Notes: generated by a model from the letters alone, not told the origin. 64,000 nucleotides of DNA from Gambelia wislizenii (GCA_030847615.1 JAUMIR010000003.1:34904501-34968500), one strand, 5' to 3'; shown: positions 22,026-33,187, counted from the first letter of the stretch. Program-made: numbers and translations.

Positions 22026-22624
22026 GGGCCTGTCTACATGGTAAAAAAAAATATGTACGCCGTTCGGAAGATTGATTTTCTGTACACACAGCCGTTCAGA
22101 TTCATACATGTCATTCGGAAGGGGGCTAGAGAATCCCCAGTAAACTACGTGGATTCGGAGTTTGGAAGGATTAGCGGATCTCGGCCTAAAATCCATACAG
22201 CTGTTCGAATGGTTGATCATCTGTACCCCCCTTTCACACACATACAAACAGGCAGTGTAATCTCATTGGCTGGCCGAGTAGAGGGGGCGGAGCTACCAAG
22301 GAGAGGAATTAGGAGCGGCCGCCATGTTGGATTCTCGGCTAAGCAAGAGTCCGTTAAATCTGTGAATTTTATATATATTTATTTTACATTGTAAATAGGG
22401 AAAACCGACTGTCTGCAAAGCAGGCAACTTTTTACATTTAAAAAAAAGCGGCAGGAGATTTAAAACCACCGCTTGGCTTGCTCGCTCCAGCCAGCTGGGG
22501 AAGCGGGGTCATATGGAGTTTAGGGGGGTAAAAAATCATGTAGGCAGATTGTAGGTATTCTAACAACAGCCTATTCGTATTTTTTACTCCTCAAATGGAT
22601 TTTTTAAATTGTATAGACAGGCCC
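22026..22624. mobile_element. Non-autonomous TIR element, 599 bp, GGGCCTGTCTACA ends
   Basis: Ends GGGCCTGTCTACAT and GTATAGACAGGCCC with ACA on each side (22023-22025 and 22625-22627), a 3-bp duplication. The interior includes 'tctcattggctggc' and 'gccgccatgttggattctcgg', which also occur, diverged, in the element at 27524-28135. No transposase is present. Probably Harbinger-group. Confidence 0.75.
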
Positions 22625-22671
22625 ACAGTCTCTCTCAGTCACAATGCTTGTTGTCCCTATTAAAAATAGAG

Positions 22672-22860
22672 GGCCCTGGTGGTGCAGTAAGCTAATACAG
22701 CCAAAACTGCATCCAAAAAACACCTCATGTTAGATCTAGAGTCTATAGGTTCAATCCCAGGGCCCCCCCCCAAGTCGACTCAGCCATCTGTAGGTCAGTA
22801 AAATGAGGACCAGCATATTAAGAGCTGGGGTGATGTGCTTTGGAAACTAGTAATACAGTT
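22672..22860 (+). mobile_element. Sauria SINE
   Basis: Reads 'ccctggtggtgcagtaagctaa', then the box B region 'ataggttcaatcccaggg', then 'gactcagccatctgtaggtcagtaaaatgagg' and 'tattaagagctgggg'. These are the hallmark phrases of the squamate-specific Sauria SINE: tRNA-related head, conserved 'gactcagcctt...ggtcggtaaaatgag' body. It is nested in the pogo-like element and is the best single clue to the host lineage. Confidence 0.8.
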
Positions 22861-22949
22861 TCTTAAAAAAGCAGTATGTTGTTTATCATTGTACAGTGCA
22901 TTCTGAAAAAATGTCACTCCTGCAGTGCCAGCAGCACCAACTACTGGCA

Positions 22950-23195
22950 GTTATATTGTCTGCACTGTACAGCTGTTTGTAACTATCTGCAATGTTTGTA
23001 ACTGTCTGCAATGTTTGTCTGTATTGATTTCTGACTTGTATAAAAAATTGTATAACCTGCTTGGATTCTGTTGTAATATATAACTTGCTTGAATTGTACT
23101 GAATTGTACATGATGTATTGTGATGTTGTACCCCACCCCGATGCTGAGGGGAGAGGTGGGTAATAAATAGCTCAGTATTATAGTATTATTATTAT
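22950..23195 (+). mobile_element. L2-like LINE 3' end
   Basis: 'gttgtaccccaccccgatgc' and 'gagaggtgggtaataaata' followed by an ATT repeat (tattattattatt) is the standard 3' end of reptile L2-like LINEs. It is 5'-truncated and follows the Sauria SINE. Confidence 0.78.
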
Positions 23196-23593
23196 TAAAA
23201 ATGGCATAGGGAACAGTGGAGGCGGCAGCAAATAATCCATGAATAATCAAACCCAGAAAAGTTAAACCTGCAAAAGTGGAGGGCCAACTGTATTTCTCAC
23301 AGGATTATTGTGAGGATAAAAATGAAAGCAGAGAACCATATACACTGCCTTGAACTCCTTAGAAGAGGGGCTATCAATGCAATCTATAAAATACAAAAGA
23401 TAGTAACTGTAGGGGAAGAACGGAAAGCTAGAGTTCAAGAGTTGTTCATGGTTAATAAATGCTAAAGTGTGTTTGGAATGAAATCTCCAATCTATCGCAA
23501 ATTATTTGATGGAAAGTTATAGTATCACTGTGGGACTGATTGTTCCCAGTAATATGGAGAAAATATGAAATACATGTGACATAGTGAAAACAT

Positions 23594-23807
23594 GGCACAC
23601 CCGTGTTTTCATTACTCTCCTCTACTCAGTTAAGCTTCCTACCCCTCCCAATGTAGCCCTGTAGGATTGAAGAAATCTACAGGACAGGATGGGGTATGGA
23701 TGGGAGGCTGAAGTAGGTGGCAGAGAAAGTGGACTGACTAATCATGTGCTCTGACTTGTGCAAGTAAGTAAAACCACCATAGAGTAGTGGTCAGAATGCT
23801 AGACTAG
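23594..23807 (+). repeat. 213-bp direct repeat, copy B
   Basis: Second copy of 21336-21548. The flanks of the two copies differ on both sides, so this is either a dispersed repeat of unknown family present twice or a very local duplication later modified. Confidence 0.85.
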
Positions 23808-24058
23808 GCAGGCCTGAGCTAGGGAAAGTATGCCTCATGGACCACATGTTGTCCCCGTGGCCCTAGTTTGCAGCCCCTAAAGCTCTCCCAAAGTCTCCAG
23901 CCCCCCTCTGGCCAAAAAAGTGAGGACAAATTGTCAAAATGGCTCAAAACTGCCACAAAAGCTTCTACGGCCTCTGCAGATCTCCAGAACACTTAATATC
24001 TCCCCAATTCAACCAAAATAAACCAAAAAAAAAAAAAAACACACCCAGAAGTGACATG

Positions 24059-24570
24059 GGACTTTATCAGATGCAAAAATATGGTGTCATAACAATGCCA
24101 CATAACCATGAAAGGGCATGCATATCAGATGACGTCGCCCTTTCATGGTTATGTCCCCACCAAAACACGTACTTTTTAATTGACAGCTGAAGCCATCAAT
24201 TGATCCCCCATGCTGCGTTTGGGCTGGCATTGCTGGCGTGTGAAACCTCGTGGGGTTTTTTCCTAATACTCAACTCATAATGGCCAGTCCAGTGAGAACA
24301 CTTCTGGGTGAGATTGCAATATCCAGGTAAGTGACACACTTTTTATGACCCTCCGCAGGTTACTTGTAAGTTTCTTAGTGTATTTAGGTGCTTGTGTAAA
24401 CTTTCTTAGTGTTATTTTTGTTTCGTTTTTTTGAATTGCCCGTGAGATGAAGTCTCATGATAATCTGCAGGATTTCAAAGGCGGAAGTGAACGGAGCTCA
24501 GTTCACTTCCTTTTTCATTGCCAGGGAAGCCTTTCCTGGGAAAGCAAGGTAAGTGCGGGGAGGGACAAAT
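24059..24570 (+). mobile_element. Harbinger-like non-autonomous element, 3'-truncated
   Basis: Begins GGACTTTATCAGATGC and carries the shared ATATCCAGGTAAGTGACA block, a downstream 'ccgcaggttacttg' block and 'aagtgaacggagctcagttcac'. No complementary 3' end is found. It has the same orientation as 31515-32060. Confidence 0.65.
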
Positions 24571-26239
24571 GCATACCTGATTGAGTCTGAACTCAGTCTT
24601 TGGGATTTTTTGGAATTTTCCAGCTTTAATGGCCACACTGCATGGAAGGCTCCATTTGACCTAATTATTAAATATTGCCAATTTATTATTGATATGGGGC
24701 AGGGGGTGTCAGGGTAGGTAACAGAAGGATTGCCAAATCTCTGGGTGCCAGCTTGAAGTCTTAGGGAATTTTCTTGCCAACTCAGATTTTAGAGTTAGTG
24801 GTCCTGAAGGTGAAGAAAGTTTGTGAGAAGGCTTGAAAGCCTGGGTGCCGATCTCTTCCCCATTGGCTCAGTGTGAAGATGTTTTAATGTGTGTTGCAGT
24901 TGTATAATGTTGTCATGCAAAAAAGAATAGCCCAGAGCAAAGGGAGAGCAACTGTAGAAAAAGAGAGTTGGTACATGCATGTGGGTCCAAAGCAGTGAGC
25001 AGAGAAGTGTCATAATTCATCAGCCTCCTTATTGCATGAGCTATGGGAAAGAAGCTTCCAGTGGGTAGGTATGTAGGCAAGCAGTCTTTCACAATCTGCT
25101 GCAGCAACAGAAGCTTCCTATGTGTTGTGTGGCTGTAGATGTAGTCACAGGGTCTGAGCCCTAGTCAGAATGCTGACAACTGCTAAAACTGCCAGTTTCA
25201 ATTTTCCACTCAGAAACTTCTTTCTTTCCACTGCCCACTCCTTGCTGTCTTCCCAAAGAAATGACAAAGATTAACCTAACAACAGAGACATGTGATGCAT
25301 TTCCTTCAGTTCTAATATTTTTTTTCCTTCTGAGGCAGCAAGCATTCCTGTTTTACTGAATGTTACAAAAGGTGAGGCACCCATCCTAATTAATTCTATG
25401 TTTCTTTTAGCCATTAGTTAGCCTTGTGAGAAATAGGTGTTTGTGACTGGCTGCAGCCATTTATAGCAGCCATTTGCTGAATGGAAGAGCCCTCCTTAAA
25501 ATTTCAGATGTGCCCACCAGTCCAAGAATGTTGTGACACCTGCCACAATGTCTGCCCAAGCTCTAGAACAGTAGTTATAGTAGTAAATTATGATGCAAAT
25601 TCTGATTTTTAAAAAATGTATTTTGTCATAAGCATATTCATGCATCTGTTGCTATACAGAGTTTGGAAAGATCTACAACTCACAGAATTCCCATGCCAGA
25701 ATGGATACTTTTTATACGCCCAAAAGTAACTTCTCTGTGCTTTCATTAACTGCCTCCAGTCAATTGCAATAGGCAAGCCAAACAGCTGGTGATGTGATGG
25801 AGAAAGGGATTATTCTGTGTTTGCAATGTTATAGTCATTGAGTCCCATACTTTCCCACCTTCAGTGATCTTTATTCTTCAGCTTAAAAGTTCCCATTTCC
25901 TTTGTTGTCCCCTGTTTAGAAAGCACTTCAATGCCTTGGTCATTTTAACTACCTTTCTCCATTTTTTAAAAATTCATCTGTAGGACATTCTCTTTTTTTA
26001 AGAATGAGCAACTGTATTTTCCTAAATATACCATATTCTGAATGCTGCTGGAAATATTTATTTCAATTTTTAAAATATTTTATTACATTTATTTAACAAT
26101 TAAATGGTTTAGACATTCCAGGAAATTTAACAAGACAGGGTATCTTCAACATTGAAGAGACAGGCAAGATGGAAATGTGCAAGCTCAAAGCTCATTCTTA
26201 GACCCACAAACCATGTATTATGGACTCACAATACATGGG
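24571..26239. other. No recognisable gene
   Basis: 1.7 kb with no repeat or coding signal I can name. Short minus-strand frames at 24795-25107 lack support. Confidence 0.5.
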
Positions 26240-26345
26240 GCAAGTGGGGGTGGGTGGTGTTTTTAGTCATTATTACAATGTTTTAATTGTTGGAAGCCAC
26301 CCTGATTGTTTTAGCAGAGGGGCGGGGTATATTATTACAATCACT
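26240..26345 (+). mobile_element. L2-like LINE 3' tail
   Basis: 'gttttaattgttggaagccaccctgattg' and 'agaggggcggggtatattattac' match the L2-like 3' terminus. Confidence 0.6.
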
Positions 26346-26689
26346 TTTACTTGAAGAGGGACAGTGATTGTCACTGCATTTTAACTCCCTTCCTAGCACT
26401 GTATTTACCCCATTTATCAAGTTACTTTCAGCAAGATGTCCATGATATGATGAATAATCACAGCTATTTAACAGACCATAAGCATATATACAGACTGTGA
26501 CCAGGTTATACCTGTATACCATAGCATATATGTAAAGTTAGGATTCTAAAGATATTTGACATTAAAACATATCTACTTAGCACTGCCAGGTAGACTGCCA
26601 GGGAATATCAGGTGTTGTCTGCTATATTAAGAGGACTGAACAGGACTGCTGATGATAGGGTGGGACTGTTGATGATAGAGTGGCTTGTT

Positions 26690-26757
26690 GGTGATAGTGG
26701 CTCTCATCCATGGGTTGCCATAAATTGAAACCAACTTGATGGCAGTTAACAACAACA
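26690..26757 (+). mobile_element. SINE tail fragment
   Basis: 'gggttgccataaattgaaacc' and 'ttgatggcagttaacaacaac' correspond to the last 65 bp of the tRNA-derived SINE. Confidence 0.55.
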
Positions 26758-27523
26758 AAAATCTCTTTACTGTTTGTATCTATGAACCATGTTTTAGACC
26801 CTTGGTAAACCCTTTGGGAAATGACAGATCGGTGTGTCACATGTTTGGACATTGTCAGTACCCACGACAATTAAATCTGGATCTAATTGACTGCAGCTCT
26901 GGGACAATCTGACAATAATAAGTCAATCAGCAGCCTCATTGATTTCACTGACATTACTTATGCCAATAATGTTACGTGCTCAGGGTATCTTCGCAAAATT
27001 TGGTCAATATACTAAGGACCCCTTGTTTGTCAGGAAAGCTTTAATTTGAAGTGCCCAAATAGGGCAAATGCAAAATAGTAACTAAATGGCTTCCCCACTG
27101 CTGACATTAACAGCTGCATAATAGCTCCATGAGCAAGCTTTGTAAACATGTAAACAGCAGAATTAATTGCAGTGATTATGCTCTTGGAAAATAAGAGTAT
27201 TTCACTAATTTGGAGCACATTGCAGCTTCATGTTTACAGAACTCCAGGCACATCAGAAAATTAAATATATTTAATTTAGGCTTCAATTGTCTTCTCTTCA
27301 AGACTAAAAAAATGGGGCGGTGGTGGAAATCCTTCACGCACAGTTCCAGAAACCCTGTTCATTATGGCATGGCAAAAATGTCATGCTGTCATCTCTTCTT
27401 CTTGCCACTGCTAGAAGTATGCTCTTTGGGCTGGAGCCAGACTCGGGCATATTCATTCCTGATAGTTGTTGCAGTGTTTAAAATATGACCTATAAAAGCC
27501 TTGTCCAACCCCTAAAAGACCAT
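26758..27523. other. No recognisable gene
   Basis: Unassigned. The 92-residue plus frame 27210-27488 shows no domain. Confidence 0.5.
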
Positions 27524-28135
27524 GGGGTAATCTAAATAGTGAAAATAATCCACACAGTATGTGAGGAGAATACGGGCTGTCTTAATGGCATCCCACACTA
27601 TTTCGCCTTATTCAGAAGGAGCCGGGGGCCAAAAACATCATAAATTGTGATGGAAAAGCCTTCACAGTTTTCCCCAGAGCTTTTAAAAAGCTCCGTGGGG
27701 GATGCACGTTCCCATTCGTTGGGGCAAATGATTTGATTTGAATCACTTTCCCCTAGGAGAGGAAGCACAAGCTGATTGGCTGGATGAATGTGGGGGTGGG
27801 GCTTGCTAACAGAAGCAAGTGCCCGCTGCCACCATGTTGGATTTTTGCCTTTGCAAGCTATCGCTAAGGTGATAAAATGGGGTGTTGTTTTTTTCTCTTT
27901 TTTTCTTTTTCAGTGTAAAGGTGAAATATTGCTTATGTGGAAATAGGGGTTTTTTTAAAAAAAAGTTTGATGGTGGCAAATTTAAAAACATAAGTAATTC
28001 ACTCATGGCCACCATCTTGGCTAGAGGGCATGTGAACTTTATGGGGGCTGTAAGACCATTAAGACAAGTTACAACTGCTGCGAATTGTCTTTACTACAGA
28101 TCACTCCATGGGGGAAGGCTTGTATAGATGACCCC
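27524..28135. mobile_element. Non-autonomous TIR element, 612 bp, CAT at both sides
   Basis: Ends GGGGTAATCTAAATAG and CTTGTATAGATGACCCC are complementary over most positions, with CAT flanking both sides (27521-27523 and 28136-28138). The interior has 'gctgattggctgg', 'gccaccatgttggattttt' and a foldback 'ggaaaagccttcacagttttcc'. It is related to 22026-22624 and encodes nothing. Confidence 0.7.
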
Positions 28136-28318
28136 CATGATCTCACATATAAGGCTGCCTGTAAAAGGGATCTTTCCTCAGTCCCACCACCTTCAGAAGT
28201 ACCTTACATCCATCATGGACCTAAGAGAGGATCTTCTCGGCAGCCACTCACAGATTATTAAACCAACTTCCAAAGAAGTTTAAGCTTCCCCCACTCCCTG
28301 TTGTCCTTCTGCCAGCAG

Positions 28319-28562
28319 GGAAAGACCTTTTCATTAATGGAGATTTTCAGCAATTGATTGCCTACTATGGTCAGAATTTTTGCAATGGACATGCTGCATT
28401 TCTAATATTTTACTGAGGTTTTTAAAAATGTGTTAATTGATGTTTTAATAGTATAATAGTAACATATAATTTGAGAGCTAATGTGGTGTAGTGATTTGAG
28501 CATTTCACTACAACTATGGAGACCAGGGTTTGAATCCTCGCTTGATTATGGAAACCCACTGG
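28319..28562 (+). repeat. Local direct duplication, copy A
   Basis: From GGGAAAGACCTTTTCATTAA through 'gattttcagcaattgattg' and 'atgtgttaattgatgtttta' into the head of a SINE. Copy B is at 29099-29306. The two share the same SINE at the same place, so the SINE was present before the duplication. Confidence 0.78.
28473..28562 (+). mobile_element. tRNA-derived SINE, interrupted
   Basis: SINE head 'agctaatgtggtgtagtgatttgagc' with box B 'gggtttgaatcctc' runs to 'ggaaacccact', where the TIR element at 28563 begins. The remainder of the SINE does not continue after that element. Confidence 0.8.
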
Positions 28563-29097
28563 GGGCTCATCTACACAAGCCAGGATATGCCAGCTTCCTG
28601 TCAGTGTATCCTGGCTGCTGATCAAGCCCATTGTTCCCCCGCTCTCTCCATGGAACAGGAAGAAGTTCTGATGGGTATGCCAGCCCATCACTGCAGCCAC
28701 CGCCACCATTTCCCTCACAGTCTTTGAAGGCAGGAAGGGGGCCCGCAACATGTGACCAAGCCCCCCTACATTTGACCAGCCTTGGTCACATGGTGCAGGG
28801 CTCCTTCCTGACTTCCAGGAGAGCCAGGAGGATGGTGGTGGTAATGAGGGATGGCCTACCAGGATGCGCTCCTATAGACATGCAGGACCCAGTGTGTTTC
28901 CTCCTGGCAGAAATGGTGTAAAACAGATATTATTCTAAAATGTTGTATTGGGTCCTACCCCATCTTCACCCTATCTTAGCCCCATCTCTGCCCCATGGGT
29001 GGTGAGGAATGCCTGGGGGCAAAAGTCCTGCATTGTCAGGACTGCAAGGCTCTGAGAGAGGGACAAGATGGGATCTATTGCCCACATAGACAAGCCC
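28563..29097 (+). mobile_element. Non-autonomous TIR element, GGGCTCATCTACACA ends
   Basis: Starts GGGCTCATCTACACAAGCC and ends CACATAGACAAGCCC. The interior ('caggatatgccagcttcctg', 'gccaccgccaccatttccctc', 'ttggtcacatggtgcaggg') is found in inverse orientation at 30812-31355. It is non-coding: opposed frames here and there are shadows of one another. Confidence 0.72.
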
Positions 29098-29098
29098 A

Positions 29099-29306
29099 GG
29101 GAAAGACTTTTCTATTAATGCAGACTTTCAGCAATTGACTGGACTTCTAATATTTTATGTGACATTTTAAAATGTGTTAATTGATGTTTAAATAGTATAA
29201 TAGTAACAGACAATCTGAGAGCTAATCTGGTGTTGTGGTTTGAGTATTGGACTACGGCTCTGAAAACCATGGTTTGAATCCTTGCGCAGCTATGGAAACC
29301 CATCAG
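29099..29306 (+). repeat. Local direct duplication, copy B
   Basis: GGGAAAGACTTTTCTATTAATG through 'cagcaattgactgg' to the SINE head. It lacks a short stretch present in copy A (around 28361-28400). Confidence 0.78.
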
Positions 29307-29440
29307 GTGACATTGGGCAAGTCATGCTCTCTCAGCCTCAGAGTAAGGCAAAGCCAACACATACACACCAAACAAATCTTACCAAGAGAGCCACCCTAGG
29401 ATCACCATAAATCAGAAATGACTTGAAGGCACACAACAAA
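29217..29440 (+). mobile_element. tRNA-derived SINE, full length
   Basis: Head 'gctaatctggtgttgtggtttgagt', box B 'tggtttgaatccttg', body 'gacattgggcaagtcatgc', tail 'gacttgaaggcacacaacaaa'. It is the complete counterpart of the SINE interrupted at 28562. Confidence 0.88.
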
Positions 29441-29499
29441 AGCAAACATAAAATTTAATGTTTGTTTTAGTATGTCTAATTTATTGTATCTTAATCTTT

Positions 29500-29575
29500 T
29501 TAATTACATTGGAAGTCACCTTGCACAAAAGAAGCTGGAATATAAATCGAGTAAATACATATATAAATAAGATAG
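29500..29575 (+). mobile_element. L2-like LINE 3' tail
   Basis: 'acattggaagtcaccttgcac' and 'gctggaatataaatcgagtaaa' fit the L2-like terminus. Confidence 0.5.
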
Positions 29576-30129
29576 TTTGTTGTCGTTACTCATTGCAAGA
29601 CTTTAAAAAGTAATTTGTGATATTCGTTATTTTTCAGTACTTTTTCTTAATTTTTTGAATAAAAAATCTTAGGCTTGATAAGAGAATGGCATAAAACGTG
29701 AAAATTTCCAACCAAAACAACTCTACAAATGCCTTATAAGTAGCTATTTATTAAACTATGTCTATACTACCCTAATTCACAAGATCTCAGGGCAGCATAC
29801 ACATAAAGTCAATATAAACAATTTATTCAAGATTAAAACAATTTAAAACAATAAAATAATTAGCCGGAAAGTATATTAAACAAATTTAAAAATTAAAACA
29901 GGTTTAAAAGATTAAAACACTACACATAAGCATTGTACATACCTGCCAACATGACAGCAGATGAGAACTAAGTTATGCATAGTTAATCAGCATCAGATTG
30001 GATCAAGACGGCTAAAGTTATTAATAAGAAAGAACACATAAATTGGGGAATGCTGCAGCAGATTGCTTTTGCCTGATTGCAGGAAAGGGCAAGATTCTTC
30101 CTCCAACCTGTGGCGTCAATAAGGCTGAT
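29576..30129. other. No recognisable feature
   Basis: AT-rich sequence with repeated 'aaacaatttaaaaca' phrases near 29820-29920, possibly another LINE 3' region on the minus strand. No gene is evident. Confidence 0.4.
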
Positions 30130-30400
30130 ATCACCCCTCCCCCCAACGGTGTCACCTGGTGGTTCAGCCTCTCCGTATCCCCCTAGCACCGCCACTGCCT
30201 CCTACTCTCCCCTCCTCTCCTTCATCCCCCCCAATGGGATTAACTGAGTACAAACTACTGCATTTTGAACTCAGTTTGCAGCAACTGAAGTAAGCTGAGG
30301 ATGAAGGGGAAATGTAAGGAGAAGAGAGGAACTGGGATATTTTAAAAGCAGTGAAGAAGTGGGACAACAGAAGATTAAATGAGACTGTCCCTGCCAAACT
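30130..30400 (-). repeat. Dispersed repeat R, inverse copy
   Basis: The reverse complement reads 'tcagttgctgcaaactgagttc' then 'tactcagttaatccc', matching 32510-32585 and 4365-4415. It ends near 'tgtcccacttcttcactgc'. Confidence 0.55.
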
Positions 30401-30403
30401 GGA

Positions 30404-30617
30404 GGGTATGATTCCAGCTCAGATCTATGGCAACCCTATCCCAGGGTTTTCTTGGCAAAGATTTATTCAGAGAAGGTTTGCCATTGCCTTTCTCTAAGAC
30501 GGAATGATTATGACTTATCCAAGGTCACCCAGTGAGATTTTATGGCTGACTGGGGATGCAAACTCTGGTCTCCCGGAGTCTTAGTCCAACATTCAAACCA
30601 GTCTACTGGTTCTCCCT
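30404..30617 (-). mobile_element. tRNA-derived SINE, minus strand
   Basis: Plus-strand reading 'tatggcaaccctatcccagggttttcttggc', 'ccaaggtcacccagtgag' and 'tcttagtccaacattcaaacca' is the reverse complement of the SINE. The tail end is diverged. Confidence 0.8.
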
Positions 30618-30811
30618 CACTGCAGTTGCAGGGCTGAACATGGATTCCATTAAGAAGACTTTTGTGCTGCTGTCCATTGAACTTGTATTTTATTTATTTT
30701 TATTCATTCATGAATAAAATAGGTCTCTAGTAGGCCACACATATGCAGAAAGGGGACCTTGTTTTTAGAACTACCCCAGGGCCCCAACTGCCAGAATTTC
30801 AAACATTAAGC

Positions 30812-31355
30812 ACAGGCCTAACATTCAACACACAGGCTAAATACCCCATATTGGCACCATCTCAGAGCCCTGCAGTCCATACAACACAGGACATTTTTCT
30901 CATTCTGCCCCCAGGCAGCCCTCACCACCCCCTGGGAAGATATGGGGCTGAGACAGGGGGTGGCAGGGGAGGGCTTGATACAACATTTTATAATAATACC
31001 CAGTTTACTCCATTGCCAACCTCAAACGACGGATTGGGTCCTGTGTGTCCAAAGGAGCCAATCCATGAGGGCTATCCCTCATTGTCGTTGCAGTCTCCCT
31101 AGCTCTCCCGGAAAGCAGGAAGGAGTCCCGCAGCAAGTGACGGAGGGTGGTGCAGGGAGCCTTGGTCGTATGTTGCAGGCCACCTTCCTGCCTTCTGAGA
31201 CAGCAAAGAAAATGGTGGCAGCAATAGGGACAGGCTGGCATACCTATTTGGACTCCAGCCCATTCCATACAGGTAACAGGGGAAGAATGGACCAGATCCA
31301 CAGCCAGGATATGCCAATGGGGAGCAGGCATATCCTGACTCATGTAGATGAGCCC
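30812..31355 (-). mobile_element. Non-autonomous TIR element, inverse copy of 28563-29097
   Basis: Ends with CATGTAGATGAGCCC. The interior blocks ('ctgcccccaggcagccctc', 'aataatacccag', 'ggccaccttcctgccttctgag', 'ggcatatcctgactcatg') appear reversed at 28563-29097. The long frames on both strands (up to 184 residues) come from its GC-rich composition and are not genes. Confidence 0.68.
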
Positions 31356-31380
31356 ACAGTGGTATTTTGCATTGTTGTCT

Positions 31381-31410
31381 TTGTGTGTGTGTGTCTGTCT
31401 GTCTGTCTGA
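31381..31410. repeat. (TG)n(TCTG)n microsatellite
   Basis: TGTGTGTGTGTG followed by TCTG units. Confidence 0.9.
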
Positions 31411-31514
31411 GCAAGAGAGAGAGTTATCAAATGTTATCATTGTCCTTTCATTTTAAGGCAAATAGTTTGACTCCCAGCAACTGCAGAACTGGGTGACCTT
31501 GGGAAAGTCACTAA

Positions 31515-32060
31515 GAAGATTATCAGACGACCTAAAAAATGCAGGACAGGGATGAAAGGAGATCGCCAAAGGGCTCTCTTATCAGACAACATTGTCCCTG
31601 TCTCGTCCTACTCCTGTGCCCCCTCCATTCCATCTGCATTTTTTTATTGACAGCTTAAGCCGTCGATAGATCACCCATTCTGTTCTATAACGGAATCATG
31701 GGCTTGTGAACCACTGCCCTGTTTCTGTGGCACGATGCCAGCCATGGTGGGAGGTCCCTGCCAAACACTTCCAGGTGCAATCAGGACATCCAGGTAAGTG
31801 ACACCCTTTTTTTCCACTCCCCAGGTTACTTGTATTTTTTAACCTTTGTTTTTGTGCTTTCTGTCAATTTTCTTTCTTTCTTTTACTTTTTTTTTAAATT
31901 TCCCGCATGCTCGTTCTCTTGCAAGAACAGCCCGGGGTTTAAAATAAGGAAGTGAATAGGCCTTGGTGAGGACTCCATTCACTTCCTGGACTGCTGGAGG
32001 GGAGGGGAGCCATTTCTGTCTTGTTCTAAAGGTAGGTCTGGAAAAAAAAGTGCAACAGGG
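31515..32060 (+). mobile_element. Harbinger-like non-autonomous element, 3' end lost
   Basis: Begins GAAGATTATCAGACG after a TAA (31512-31514). Interior: 'tatcagacaacattgtccctg', 'ttgacagcttaagccgtcgat', GGACATCCAGGTAAGTGACA and 'ggaagtgaatagg'. It is the best plus-strand counterpart of 7601-8387. The complementary right end is not found before the SINE fragment at 32121. Confidence 0.68.
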
Positions 32061-32120
32061 ACGGGAGTTGGGCAGGAAGTAGCTAGCTAGTTAGGGATGC
32101 TATATATGGCCCCTGTCTAA

Positions 32121-32251
32121 CAGTCATGTTCTCTCAGCCTCAGAGGAAGGCAAACCTCCTTTGAACAAATTCTGCCAAGAAAACCCTGTGATAGATTCAC
32201 CTTAGGGTTGCTGTAAGTCAGAAATGACCTCAAGGCACACAACAACAACAA
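32121..32251 (+). mobile_element. tRNA-derived SINE, 5'-truncated
   Basis: Starts in the body at 'cagtcatgttctctcagcc' and keeps the tail 'gacctcaaggcacacaacaac'. Confidence 0.85.
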
Positions 32252-32404
32252 TGGTCACTCCTGTTTACCTTGTTACTATCTTGCTTTCAAGTAAGGCTCC
32301 TGCCTGAAATACATATAGAAATTCAAGAGCTGAAATTCTGTTGTTATTTTGTGAAGCACAGGAGGCTTCAGAAGAGAAAGATGAGGTTGCTGTACTCATA
32401 CCTT

Positions 32405-32667
32405 CCAACTGTCCTGATTTGGCCAGGACAGCCCAATTAATCTTCTGCGCCTGCTCTTTCAGCTCCTTTTAAAATGTCCCAATTTCCCTCTCCTTTTCCC
32501 CCTTTTCTCTTTGTCATCAGCTTGCTTCAGTTGCTGCAATCTGAGTTAAAAGTGCAGAAGTAGTTTGTACTCAGTTAACTCAGCAGGGGGGAGAGGAGGT
32601 GTGGAATCTTGGCCTTCCCAGTAGATTTAGGCACAAGCAAATTGCATCAGTCTCTCCTAGCTTGTGT
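32405..32667 (+). repeat. Dispersed repeat R, left part, split by a hAT element
   Basis: 'gctgcaatctgagttaaaag', 'actcagttaactcag' and 'cagtctctcctagcttgtg' match 4365-4455. The continuation 'ccttaataacttttgccat' through 'catgaaatgttggagggcatg' lies at 35031-35130, after the inserted 2.35 kb. Confidence 0.8.
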
Positions 32668-32997
32668 GTTCTTCCCAGGGCCGGTTTAACCTGTCTGCCA
32701 AATCAGCATTGGCGGGGGGGCCCGAGGTCAAGAGATGGCCCCCGTGTTGGCCTCCTTAATCTGACAAAGGAGACAGCCAAGAGACAGCGGGTAGGAGCCC
32801 CCTCCTACCCTCCTCCTCGAAAAACCTCCTGCCGGCTTTTTTAAAAAAACAAACAGAACAGCTTCTCTGAAAATAAAGAGAAAGAGAAAGAAACAGCAGC
32901 CCTCCATGGCAGAAGCTGGAGGGAGAGGCCCATCGGAGAGGGTGAGTGTGTGTGTGAGAGACAGGGAATTTGAGGGTTGTCTCCCTCAGAAAGGGCT

Positions 32998-32999
<2 letters not shown>

Positions 33000-33031
<32 letters not shown>

Positions 33032-33032
33032 C
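33000..33032. repeat. (TTTC)n microsatellite
   Basis: About eight TTTC units. It creates the Phe/Ser/Leu-rich and Lys/Glu-rich frames on the two strands. Confidence 0.92.
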
Positions 33033-33187
33033 TTTCCTTCCTTGCACATAGATCCCCTCCAGCCCATCTTTCCAGCTGCTTTTTACCTATCTTGGTTCCT
33101 CTCCCCTCCCTTTCCCCCTTGGTCTCCTTCAGCTTCCTCCCCTTGCTGCCAACTGAGTTCAGCCTGCAAAAGAAATTTGTGTGTGTT

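Larger units (their letters stand above)
21766..23290. mobile_element. Pogo/Tigger-like element, 1.5 kb, with nested insertions
   Basis: Starts CAGTTGGCCAGCTACATTTG, ends AAGTGGAGGGCCAACTG, with TA at both sides (21764-21765 and 23291-23292). The inner ends carry 'ccatgaatatctc' and 'ccatgaataatcaaac', typical of this family's end sequence. It hosts a 599-bp TIR element (22026-22624), a Sauria SINE (22672-22860) and an L2 tail (22950-23195). Removing these leaves a short non-coding parent. The 203-residue frame at 21783-22394 spans two unrelated elements and is not a gene. Confidence 0.78.

Noticed and set aside
21783..22394. 203-residue plus-strand open frame
   Set aside because: It spans the start of a pogo-like element and half of a TIR element nested in it. 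No domain, and an opposite-strand frame of similar length exists.
30942..31496. 184-residue plus frame and 141-residue minus frame
   Set aside because: Both fall in a GC-rich non-coding TIR element also present in inverse orientation at 28563-29097. Frames are not conserved between the two copies.
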